64,000 nt of DNA from Cryptomeria japonica (taxonomy: Eukaryota > Streptophyta > Pinopsida > Cupressales > Cupressaceae): assembly GCF_030272615.1 (NCBI RefSeq), contig NC_081410.1, forward strand, positions 289,169,957-289,233,956, written 5' to 3'. The notes under the pieces are model-generated. The model was not told where the DNA came from and did no database searches. It was given only the letters and a program-made list of their open reading frames with translations. Made by a program: the position numbers and the translations under genes. This document shows positions 11,082-20,960 of this stretch, one piece after another; the stretch's first letter is position 1, and the number at the start of each line of letters is the position of its first letter.

Positions 11082-12394
11082 TGTCGACACCTAAAAATGT
11101 CTCATTGATCATGTACTAACTATTCGTCTAATTGATTAAATAATTCTTTAATTATTTATTTAATTTAATTAATCTTGTTCTTCTAATTTAATATTTCCTC
11201 ATCATCTTACTAATTATTCTATTTTTATCCTTTCACCATTTAATCATTTTAACCATTTTCTAATGTTAATTAAAAATTTATTATTTAATTAAATTCAATT
11301 TCCAAATAATTAAATAGTTTCTTTAAATTATTTAATTAGCTAATTAATTCTGATTTTTAATCCCCAATTTAAATAATCTTTATTATTTAAATAAATTAAT
11401 TCTCAATTTCTATCTCAATCCTATCATCATCTAATCATTAACCCTTTTCTAAATATTAATTAAATATTTATTATTTAATTAATTGTGATTTTATCCTTTA
11501 AATTAAATAATCTTTATTATTTAATTAAATTCAATTTCTAAATAATTAAATAGTTTTTTTAAATTATTTAATTAACTAATTAATTCTTCCATTTCCAAAT
11601 CCCCAAATTCTAATTTCATTTCATTTCTTATTTCTTCTATTTTCTTCTAAATTCAATTACATGTGCATGATTTCAAAAACCAAATTGAGAATCAAAGTCA
11701 AGTTCTAAATATATTCAAATACTAAATTAAATTAAATAAATTCAATATTTGAATTAAAATCTCATGCAAAGATTAAATTGAAAATCTAAGTCTAAATGCA
11801 AGCACATGCTCAATTAATTAATTAAATCATTTATCTCTCTAGTCTCTATTTTCATCTTCTAGTTCTCTTTGTCATTTTCTTTATTTCCTCCAATCATTCT
11901 TTTTCTTCTTTCAGTTAGCTTTTTATCAGTCAGTTGACTCAATTAATCTATTCAATCTATTATGTTTCACCTCTAAATCAATAGTTCAACTATCAATCAG
12001 TATTTGAGCTCACCTGAGTTCCACCTCTTGATCAATATGTTCCACCTTTCAATCAATCCCATCCAAAAATCTATAAATTGAGCATTCAATCTCTATTTTC
12101 TCTCCTCCTCAATCCTCACAATTTATTTTGAATCACAAACTTTGAATCTTTGTGTCACTTGTAGGTTACCAGCGTAATATCTGAGAGCCATCATACCATA
12201 GAGAAGAGAAGAGCAATGGAAGTTATACGCAGTCACGGAATAGGGAGTCTTTAATTGATTTCATTTATAGTTCCTATTTTGCTTGATTGTGTTATTTCAT
12301 TGTCTGTTTGTTAAAATTCTTTGATTAGATAGGGATTCATGATTTCCCTTTGATTCTAATTGATATTTTATAAGATGAATTTTACATGCACACA
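11082..12394 (+). repeat. 5' LTR of the outer element (1313 bp)
   Basis: It begins TGTCGACACC and ends ATGCACACA. It matches 42620-43774 over its length, apart from indels: the 3' copy lacks a block corresponding roughly to 11905-12055 here and a shorter one near 11270. A TATA box (ctataaattg, 12071-12080) is conserved in the other copy at 43441-43450. The first half is dominated by TTAATTAAAT-type runs. Confidence 0.85.
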
Positions 12395-12620
12395 TTTTGG
12401 TGAACCCGATGTTAACAACAACTAATTAACCTTCTTTGTTTTCTATGTGATTTTTGCAGGTCGTAAATTTTTTTTCATTTTTTGTAGGTTTTGCATGCAT
12501 TTCAAAGTGGATCTCATCATCACGCAATCACGTTTACAGAATAACACAATCACATAGACAAATTTAAGCATTCATTTAAACACCAATAGGCATTCATAGT
12601 TTTTCATTTTTTGGTTTGAG

Positions 12621-12820
12621 TCATGCATTCACCAATATATTCATGCATTCGCCAATATCTTCACACATTCGCCAATATCTTCATGCATTCGCCAGTATCT
12701 TCACACATTCACCATAAGTGTCATGCATTTGCCAATATCTTCACGCATTCACTATAAGTGTCACGCATTCGCCAAAAGTGTCACACATTCATCGTAGGTG
12801 TCATGGATTGATCCTGATAG
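12621..12820 (+). repeat. 20-bp minisatellite, about ten units
   Basis: Units of exactly 20 bp begin at 12621, 12641, 12661 and so on, with consensus TCATGCATTCGCCAATATCT. Alternating variants begin TCACACATTC or end CATAAGTG. Degenerate units continue to about 12965. There are no unique spacers, so it is not a CRISPR array. Confidence 0.85.
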
Positions 12821-13088
12821 TATCACACAATTGTCCTATCACTCTCACGCATTTATCCTCACATATTTACACATTCGATCTGTTAGAATAACGCATTCGA
12901 CCTGACAAAATTATGCTATCTCTTATCCAGAGTCATGCAATCAGGCAGATATAATCACACATTCGTTTCTGTCAATTTTTTATTCTCTATTTTCTGTTGA
13001 TTTGATTTGACTGCTAATCATTTGTTTGCAGCCTGTGGCGAATTTACAAAAAGGATCGAATTAGTATTAGATCAATTGCACTCATAAT

Positions 13089-13310
13089 CACACTTCATCT
13101 TTTAGTGCTTAAAATCAACAATGGTTAAAATGGACATGCATGCACAATCTCACACTTCAGCTATTGGTGCTTAAAATTAACATTGGTGAAAATTGACATG
13201 CATGTATAACACTTTGATTTGGGCTTAAAATCAACAATGGTTAAAATTGACATGCATGCCTTCATATTTCAATTTGGTGTTTAAAATGGACATGCACATG
13301 CATATTCAAC
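13089..13310 (+). repeat. ~60-bp tandem repeat, about four degenerate units
   Basis: Each unit carries a TTGGTGCTTAAAAT-like core followed by AACAATGGTTAAAAT and GACATGCATG. Copies start near 13090, 13150, 13210 and 13262, the last being partial. Confidence 0.65.
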
Positions 13311-14299
13311 ACCTCAATTTGGGCTATAAAATGAATGTGAATCAGGATACATTAGATTAAATCATATTTAGTTATCTTAAGGTAAAGAATTTTTATCGTG
13401 TTTGGGGTGGACCTACTATTGCATTAACTAACTTTCCACTCGCCTTCGGGGTCTTAGGAGAAAGGAAGGAGGTGACAATGACATCCAATTTTATTTTATT
13501 CCACGTAGTGAGGGGTATCTTTGACTGGGGATTTCATCACCCCACAGAGGTACTTCAAATTCGGATGCGTTGGGGACATCATTTCTCCCAGCATACTCTT
13601 GAGTGAGTTTTTTGAGCCGCTATATACATATACTAGTCAGGCGGCTAGAGTGTTGGGTAAATTCAATGTATGTGGGGGCCTTCCCTGCACCGATAAGATC
13701 AACTAAAGTCTTAAGTGGCTTTCTCTGAAAATCTATCGTTGGATCGGGACCCCTCGAAACCCTACAATAAGAACCAACTTAGTAGCCCAAAATCCTACAT
13801 TCAGTGATTTTGGGAGTGTGGATCGTACCCCATAGATACCCCTCATTTACCTTACATTATGAGATAGCAATCCCTTAGTGATAAGATCTTCGGATCTTCA
13901 GGGTAAGAGAGAATGGCATGCTCGAGAAGTGTGTGCCATGGAGTGGAGCCAGCGCTGCCAGACTCTTTATCTATATATTTTTTCTCAGTATTTCATAAGG
14001 GCCTCATTGAATGGCGTCCACTTTCCAGCCTAAGATTGTATTCTGTGCTTTTTTATGTATCATTGTATCAGACCAGTATTGAGTCAGTCCTTTGGGCTAT
14101 TTTAGGCCCTATCCTATGTATCTCTAAATTCTCTAAGATTGTTTAAAAAACCAATTCAGTCAGCTATATTTACCTCCAAACAATTGTTCTCAGACTTGGA
14201 AAACCACAAAATTTGTCCTACACATAGAATTACTGAAAACGAAGTCCATTTTGGAACATCAGATAGTCCAACAAACTCAAAATTTTACACGCTTGTGAC

Positions 14300-14605
14300 C
14301 ATAGGGAGTCTTTGCATAGTCCTCACTTATGTCCTTACTATTGTCCTTAGTCCTTGCATAGTCCTTATTTATGTCCTTACTATCATCCTTAGTCCTTGCA
14401 TAGTCCTCATTTATGTCCTTATTATCATCCATAGTCCTTATTTACATCCTTACTGTCATTTTTAGTCCTTGCATAGTCCTCATTTATGTCCTTATTATAA
14501 TCCATAGTCCTAATTTGTATCCTTATTATCGTTCATAGTCCTCACATAGTCCTTGCATAGTCTTCATTTGCATCCTCATTATCGCCCTCATATATGTCCT
14601 TGTCA
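14300..14605 (+). repeat. Tandem repeat built on 'tagtccttgcatagtcct'
   Basis: Repeats of roughly 54 bp combine TAGTCCTTGCATAGTCCT, CATTTATGTCCTTA and TATCATC, starting near 14316, 14370, 14424 and 14478 and then degenerating. Part of it overlaps a short frame (14139-14465) that reads as repeated hydrophobic peptides; I take that frame to be a by-product of the repeat. Confidence 0.7.
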
Positions 14606-14820
14606 AGACTTCATATATGTTTGTTTTAGTCCATCATCAATTGCATAATCATCCTAGAAAGTCATACCCCAAACGTCCAAAACACAATCAGAGGATCAAT
14701 CAAACTCAACCTCAACTCAAACAAGCTGGTCAAGTTCAATCACATATTGTCACATTCAAAGAAATGGATAAAATATCTTACATGTTGTGATCCTAGGTCC
14801 AAAACAAACAAGAAAACATC

Positions 14821-15477
14821 ATGGATTTGAATTATGCATTTTGTAGGGAAGGTGGAGGATTCATCTCTTCCATTCCTATTCCATCGCCATCCATAGAAAT
14901 ATTAGCTCAACAAATCAAAGATTTGCAACAACAAGTGATAGGCATGGCTAGTCCTGACAACCATAGGGGCTGGTTAGAAAACATGATGAGAGAAGTGATG
15001 ACCACAAGGGGATCAGTATCAAACCAACCTTCTTCTTCTTGTGAGACCACTCAAACATACCAACCTTCATTCTTCAATAAAATCATTCCTACCTCAGTTC
15101 AACCAACATTAGAGTCATGTAAACCTTCTTTTTCTTTAAACCCACTATATCAATCATACCATTCATATCAACCCAACAATCAAACCCCTTTCAACCAAAC
15201 TCCAAAACAAAATTCACATCAACCCAACATTCAAACCCCTTTCAACCAAAATCAAACCCTATTCAGCCAAAGTCCAAATCAAAATTCACACCAACCCAAT
15301 ATTCAAACCTCTTTCAACCAAAATCACACCCCTTTCAACCAAAGTCTAAATCAAAATTCATTCAACCAAAATCAAACATCTTCCACCCAAAATAATACTC
15401 CTTTCAACCAAAAATCAAATCCCTTTCAACCAAATCCCAAATCAACCATATCTATCCACCATTTCATCATCCCCTGA
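14821..15477 (+). CDS. Q/N/P-rich repeat protein of the outer element (unknown function)
   Basis: A 218-residue open frame starts at ATG 14821. Residues ~25-60 include a short amphipathic segment (EILAQQIKDLQQQVIGM), possibly a coiled coil. From residue ~75 to the end the protein is low-complexity Gln/Asn/Pro/Ser/Thr, with about ten copies of an FNQ(N/S/T) core set in motifs such as QTPFNQNQT and HQPNIQTPFNQ. I do not recognise a Gag capsid fold, zinc knuckle or protease. It stands where gag would be expected, so it may be a highly diverged gag remnant or a leader repeat that happens to be open. Composition shows repeated CCTTTCAACCAAA units, so expansion at the DNA level explains much of it. 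Confidence 0.4.
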   Translation: MDLNYAFCREGGGFISSIPIPSPSIEILAQQIKDLQQQVIGMASPDNHRGWLENMMREVMTTRGSVSNQPSSSCETTQTYQPSFFNKIIPTSVQPTLESCKPSFSLNPLYQSYHSYQPNNQTPFNQTPKQNSHQPNIQTPFNQNQTLFSQSPNQNSHQPNIQTSFNQNHTPFNQSLNQNSFNQNQTSSTQNNTPFNQKSNPFQPNPKSTISIHHFIIP

Positions 15478-15566
15478 AGTCATACAAGACTGATCCATGC
15501 CATCTTTATTCAATAACACAACCTCCCAATCACCATCCATCGTACAAATCCAATCTAATTCAAGTC

Positions 15567-16157
15567 ATGATTCAGAGGATCTCATTCAAAACAATTATTC
15601 ATCAGGCCAAAATGTTGAAACATTCCAACAACCTCCCATGCATTTCCAAAACTCCTTCCCCATGTCAAGAGGATGATCCAAAATCAGAAGAAATGAGTCC
15701 TGAAACAAATAAAGATAAAAAACAACCACTTCCATCCTACCCAATTTTTTATCAAGATCCCACCAACCAAAAATCTTATGATGATCCCCTCGCTCTTTTC
15801 TATTTCATTCATAATCAAACCCTTTCATCTCAAGAACAAAGTGTCATTTCAAGTCCCATCCAACATCTACCTCCTAAACAAGATCAGGACATCTCTTCTA
15901 TCCTTCATAATAATCCCTTTACAAACCAAGATCAAAACATACCTTTACCTTCATGTCCTAAACAAGATCCCATTATTTCTCCAAATCCTGATCAAGATCT
16001 CTCCATCCCTTCATCTCCATGTCATAATCCTCCATGTTCTTCACATTATTCCCTCTCAAAAAAAGTTACCATTTCTCCTAGTGATCCCAATCCCTCTACA
16101 CAAGTTGTTTGTGAACCCCTTATCAATGACATCACTAATCCAGATCATACTACATAG
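15567..16157 (+). CDS. Pro/Ser/Gln-rich reading frame of the outer element (unknown function)
   Basis: A 196-residue frame follows the previous ORF in a different frame. It is rich in P, S, Q, D and N, with repeats of the type QDQNIPLPSCPKQDP and NPDQDLSIPSSP. No known domain, transmembrane segment or catalytic motif is visible. The similar composition suggests that it and the previous ORF were once one frame separated by a frameshift. The alternative frame 15778-16233 over the same DNA is a shadow. Whether it was ever translated is uncertain. Confidence 0.3.
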   Translation: MIQRISFKTIIHQAKMLKHSNNLPCISKTPSPCQEDDPKSEEMSPETNKDKKQPLPSYPIFYQDPTNQKSYDDPLALFYFIHNQTLSSQEQSVISSPIQHLPPKQDQDISSILHNNPFTNQDQNIPLPSCPKQDPIISPNPDQDLSIPSSPCHNPPCSSHYSLSKKVTISPSDPNPSTQVVCEPLINDITNPDHTT

Positions 16158-18505
16158 AGAAACTTGTCAACAATTGTATGTGAGCCATCATCACATGTCA
16201 AGTGGTGACAAAAACAAGCATAACACCAACTAATGAGATCAATGCCTAGTTGACTTCATCATCCTCTTCAAGTGCATCAATAAAAATAGGCATAAGACTT
16301 GCTCATGTCACAACTTTGAAACCAAAAAAATTTGTCTCATACACTCACACTTGATAGATTGGGGGCAAGAGAATCTACCATAGTTGGATTGCTTTTAAAA
16401 TGATAATGCTATAGCTGAATTCATGGGTTCCAAAGATGGATTTCCCTCTGATGATCCACAAAATCCAAAAACTAATAAAATCAACATTGGAGATGTTGAA
16501 CATCTACACTTAGCTGAGTCCTTATATCCCATTGGAAAATGCATCTTTATCCAACTCTTCAAACAAAGACCAATGAACTACCTACACAAAACTCCTCAAC
16601 CCTATGAACAACATGCACTTTAAACTATATTATACCTAAGGGCTGGGTTAGTTTAGGTTTTATTTTCCATATTGCATATCATATTATTCAAAGCATTGCA
16701 TTACATATAGTTTCTTTTTTAAATGCATGACATTCTCAAAGTTTCTGCATTTTTATAAAGCAACATCAATAAAACAAGGCAATTGTTCAAGTTTATCATT
16801 CGTTTGCATTCAAGAGAAGCAAGGGTCATCTCCTTTCTTAGATATTCAGACATGAAGTCTTTGAGATCCTAAGGTCATTCATTTTCAACATTACCCTGTA
16901 ACAATGTTTTACTTATGGTTGGGTAGTGATTTCACTCTTTGAGACTTGCCAACCCAAAATCTATCAATTGCTATATCTCAAAGAATATTAAGGTCTTTAA
17001 TTCATTCTAGACACCTAGTTGATCATATCACTAGTGAAAAATCTAAAATTCTAATTCAGCGCCACTGTAATTGTCACACCCAAATAGGTTTCATTACTTA
17101 CAAGTCAAGGAAAGAAAAAAAGAAAAAAAGAAAAAAAAGAAAAAAAAAAGGAGTTATGCCAAATATCCATCTCAAGGCAAAAAGAGAAATGATATATAAC
17201 TGAAATATTACGCATGCAAGTGTGACAAAAAGCTTAACTATGGGAACATGAGAGTAACTCCATCAAGGCTATGAACACCTACTGGAAATAGAGCAATATT
17301 TGAGAAATTATGGTCTATAACCTTGTCGGATCTCTAAAAGCTTGTTGGAAGAGAGGCTCTATTCGGGATGATTTTGAAGTTAGGATAATCCATGTAGCTA
17401 GTCATATAGGATGTTAAGGATCTTTAGTGAACACAAGAGTAGGAATTAATTCATTTGCACACACATGGGCAAAAGAAGATCAAATTTTCAAGAATCAATG
17501 GGGAATTTTTCGGTGTCTCTATTTGTAAATCCTTGTAACTAAGTGTGTTAATTTGGATGTTCCAAAGGGCCTTAGGGATCGATTGATCATTTATCTATGA
17601 AATGTTTTGCACCTCCAATTCAATTGGTGTATTACAAATTATACAACAAACACAGTCAACCTTGTTCAAATAGGAAATTCATCTTCATCATGCATATTGC
17701 ATTAACATAGGTCATGCCAAAAATTCATTGTCTCCACATGCATTTGGCAGATCATCATGTCATATAGGTCTGTACACTAGGGGCATAACTAAAAAATTCC
17801 TAAAAATCATATAAAATCCTGAAAAAATCTTAAAAATCATATAAAGTCCTGAGAAAATCATAAAAATCATATAACATCCTTTAACAAAATCCAAAAACAA
17901 TGAAAAACTGAAAAAAATCCAAAAAATCATATAACGTCCTTCAACAAAATCCAAAAACATTGAAAAACTTAAAATCCAAAAACATTGAAAAACTCAAAAT
18001 ACCAAAAACATTCAAATACGATCCTGAAAATCATCCAAAAGCATCCATAAAATGTCCTAAAAAAATCAATCAAAAACATTCAAATATTGATCTACATAAT
18101 CCAAAAACATCAAAAAAGGTCTTGGAAAAGAACTAAAAATTGAAAATCAATCGAAAAACTTGCAATAAAATGTCTTGTGAGAAACAAATACCCTAGTAAA
18201 TTTCCAACAAACACTTTGTACAAAGTTAACAAAGGATACGACTATCCAATCAGACATCTGCAATCAACTAATCAAACTGTTTTATCAATCGTATCATTTC
18301 CATATCAAAGTGATTATTATCTTGTCTTAAACAGAAGATGATACACTCGAAATTTGATAGGTCAGCCTTAAATGGGGTCCGCAACTTTTTGAGATCAGAC
18401 ATTATCAACCATCATATCAACCAACTGAGAATGAAGGCACAAGGTTAGTATACCTGCTGAATTTTGTCCAGGTCAGTCTTTATCTTTTATCATTTGGTGA
18501 CAGAT
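16158..18505 (+). other. 3' spacer of the outer element, first part
   Basis: No gene is supported; a 66-residue frame at 16423-16623 lacks motifs. It contains a purine tract (about 17105-17152, AAAAAG-like). At 17800-18180 are repeats of AAAATCATATAAAGTCCTGA and AAAACATTGAAAAACT type. The unit GTCCTGAGAAAATCATAAAA here is nearly identical to GTCCTGAAGAAATCATAAAA at 30979-31000 in the nested gypsy, a positionally similar spacer. The stretch ends at the copia insertion site (cagat, 18501-18505). Confidence 0.5.
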
Positions 18506-20020
18506 TGTTAGCATTTCACAAAGAGAGATTGTTGGCATTCCAGTAAGTTTGTTGGTATGAGGATATTGAGAAGGTTGTTGAAAATTGTGGATATAACTGA
18601 GAAAGGATGATTACTGTCTTAATAATATTATTTTGTCATTGATGTCAAACAGTTGATTTTCTGATTCAGTATGATGTTGCCATATCTTAATGAGTATGAT
18701 TTGATAAGTATAAAGATGTTGGTAAGTGATACAGAAAGAATGAAAATGAAGGGGAGTAATAAGTTATTCAATGGGAAACTATTACCAAGTTAGATAATGA
18801 TGAGATCTTGTTGTTTTGATTGTTTTGATATCCTATATATGAGTATTGAAGACTGAACAAGAAGGAGAAAAGATTTCAAGCTATAGAATTAGTTAAGGTT
18901 TGATACTATTCTATGTTGCTGAGAAAGATGCTAGTCTATAAACCTTAAGGTTATTGTTATCGGTTAAAGAAGGCAGAATATCTATCGAGTGAGGTTCAAT
19001 ATTTATCGAGTAACAACCGAGTAATAATAGAATGCATTGGATGGATAAAAGCATTATTAAATGAAAGATTCCAATGAGCTGGAGATTTATAGATGATTGG
19101 TATGTCATGAAAAACTTTTGTTGAAGATCTACAACAACGAAATTACAGGAGATAGACCTACAACACAGATTGAACGGTCATAACCTAGCACAATTTCCAA
19201 GGAAGGAATACAAGTTCCAAGGCGAGATAAAATGTTTTCAGATCAAAGGATACAATGAACCTAGTCAAGTTCAAAGATCTGATGGCTAAGATTGATCATG
19301 GGAAATGTGATCAAGGAGATTAAGTGGTTAGGAATCGTTTATAAATAAGAAATTGTTGATGAACAATGGATGCGGACAAATAGAAGAATAGTGATACTAC
19401 AGTAGTGATCACCGAGCACAAAAGATTGAATATATGATTAAAGAATAAATTGAGAAGCCCAACAAGGAGCAAGAAAGTCTTATGACAAGATTATTTTGAG
19501 CACATAGAATCTGCTTTAGCATTTTAGATGTGAAGTTGCAAATATATTTTATACTGTTATTTATTTTGTAAGTGATAGGAAATCTCTTAACCGAGTGGAC
19601 CTAACAGTCTTATTTGTAAATCCTCTAGCAAGGTAGCATTTTGAATGAGTGTTTGAAATCTTTTGACAAGGTCACTTCTAACAAAGTGCAAGACTCTAAC
19701 AAGTCTGAGGGAAATCCCTTAACTGAGTCACATCTAGCAATGTGTTTATGTAATTTGTAATAGGATTGGCTTTTAACCGAGCATACTCTAGAAGGGTATA
19801 TTTCTTAGTGGGTCCAAAATCCCATAGTGGTTTTTCCCTATTTGGGTTTCCATGTTAAATATGGTGTTAAATGTGTTATGATGTCTTAATTGTATCTATT
19901 TATTAGTTTGAATGATTTGCAGTCATAGTTGCATAGCAGTAAAGGCAACCGAGGTTGAATTTGATAAATATATTGCATAGTGAGTTTTTATGATTCACCC
20001 CCCCTCTCATCTTATTAACA
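18506..20020 (+). repeat. 5' LTR of the copia element (1515 bp)
   Basis: Starts TGTTAGCATTTCACA and ends CATCTTATTAACA. It is collinear with 40539-42038 with few substitutions. A TATA box (tataaata, 19340-19347) is conserved at 41354-41361. Open frames on either strand within it are not genes. Confidence 0.92.
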
Positions 20021-20021
20021 A

Positions 20022-20036
20022 TTGGTATCAGAGCTT
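20022..20036 (+). other. Copia primer binding site
   Basis: TTGGTATCAGAGCTT lies one base after the LTR. TGGTATCAGAGC is the initiator-methionine tRNA complement typical of plant Ty1/copia elements. Confidence 0.9.
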
Positions 20037-20068
20037 TGGACTCCAGAAGAAAAGTTTAAAGGTACTTG

Positions 20069-20814
20069 ATGCAAGATCCAAAGATGTATAAAAGGGATGC
20101 ACCAAAGCTGAACAAGTCTAGTTTCTCCACATGGCAGAAAAGGATGAAGCTGCACTTATTAGGAATTGGAGAATATGCAATATATTATCTGGAGAATGAT
20201 TACAATGTACCTAGCACCTACCCGATGACAATAGAAGAGATAAAGGCAAAGAAAGAGCATATTCAAGCAATGATTGAGATAACATCAGCATTAACCAACT
20301 CAGAGTTTAATGATCTAGAAGGCTGCATTGATGCCAAAGCAATGTGGAACAAGCTTATATCTATGTATGGTGGTGATGAACATGTTCAGAGAGCAAAAGT
20401 AGATAGTCCAAGAGGTCAAATTGAATCCATGAGAATGAATGAAGGTGAGAACATAACCCAATACAGTACAAGGTTAAAAGAAATTGTCAATCAAATCAAA
20501 GGAGCAGGAGGAACTATTGAAGAAAAGGATATAACAAGTAAGTTGCTCAAAACACTTCTACCTTCTTATGCCATTCGAGTCTTTGTGATCAATGAATTAA
20601 GGTCTGTACCAAACATGTCAGTCCCTTTGGATGCTACTATCGGTAAACTACATGCATTTGAGTTAAGTAATCTTGATAACAGTGGGTCTTTGGTAAATAA
20701 AGTTGAATCTGCATTCATTTCTTTCATCTTGGTGAATCTGATGATTACAATGATAGAATGTATAAGTATACTAAAGGAAACCATAGTAGAGCAAGTGAGA
20801 GATCTTTTAGAAGG
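20069..20814 (+). pseudogene. Copia Gag (UBN2-type capsid), truncated at its C-terminus
   Basis: The ATG at 20069 opens a Gag of the UBN2/Retrotran_gag_2 class, with hallmark blocks KSSFSTWQKRMKLHLLG, DAKAMWNKLISMYGG and NITQYSTRLKEIVNQIK. It would form the cytoplasmic virus-like particle. The frame is intact to about 20720, where a shift moves it to the frame reading DDYNDRMYKYTKGNHSRAS. The protein then ends abruptly at SFRR (20806-20814), where the sequence switches to the LTR of the nested gypsy. The zinc-knuckle part of Gag is missing, and what resumes on the far side (37013) is already just ahead of the protease. Confidence 0.9.
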
Positions 20815-20938
20815 ACATGGGTCAATTTTTTATGGTTTATTATTCATTGATTATATCTAATTAACCATGCATGTAATGACTTGATTGAAGTGTTGCGTCT
20901 TGCAGATATAGATTCTTAGTCCACTTTTCACACACACA
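20802..20938 (+). repeat. Remnant of the 5' LTR of the nested gypsy (last 137 bp)
   Basis: Collinear with 36870-37006 (also 137 bp), including TATGGTTTATTATTCATTG and the terminal CACTTTTCACACACACA. The rest of the ~1035-bp LTR is missing. The left boundary falls in a 13-bp identity (atcttttagaagg) with copia gag. Confidence 0.9.
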
Positions 20939-20942
20939 TTTT

Positions 20943-20960
20943 TGGCGCCCACTGTGGGGC
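20943..20960 (+). other. Primer binding site of the nested gypsy
   Basis: TGGCGCCCACTGTGGGGC lies four bases after the LTR end, beginning TGG as the complement of a tRNA 3' CCA. The tRNA was not identified. Confidence 0.75.

Larger units (their letters stand above)
12395..14316 (+). other. Leader of the outer element with minisatellites
   Basis: Untranslated 5' internal region following the PBS. It contains a 20-bp minisatellite (12621-12820) and a ~60-bp repeat (13089-13310). Short open frames at 13521-13706 and 13913-14146 show no domain and are not called as genes. Confidence 0.5.

Noticed and set aside
12621-12965. Regular 20-bp repeats considered as a CRISPR array
   Set aside because: Units are directly adjacent with no unique spacers, in a eukaryotic retroelement leader.
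15778-16233. 151-residue Ile/Leu-rich frame
   Set aside because: Shadow of the Pro/Ser/Gln-rich frame 15567-16157 in another frame.
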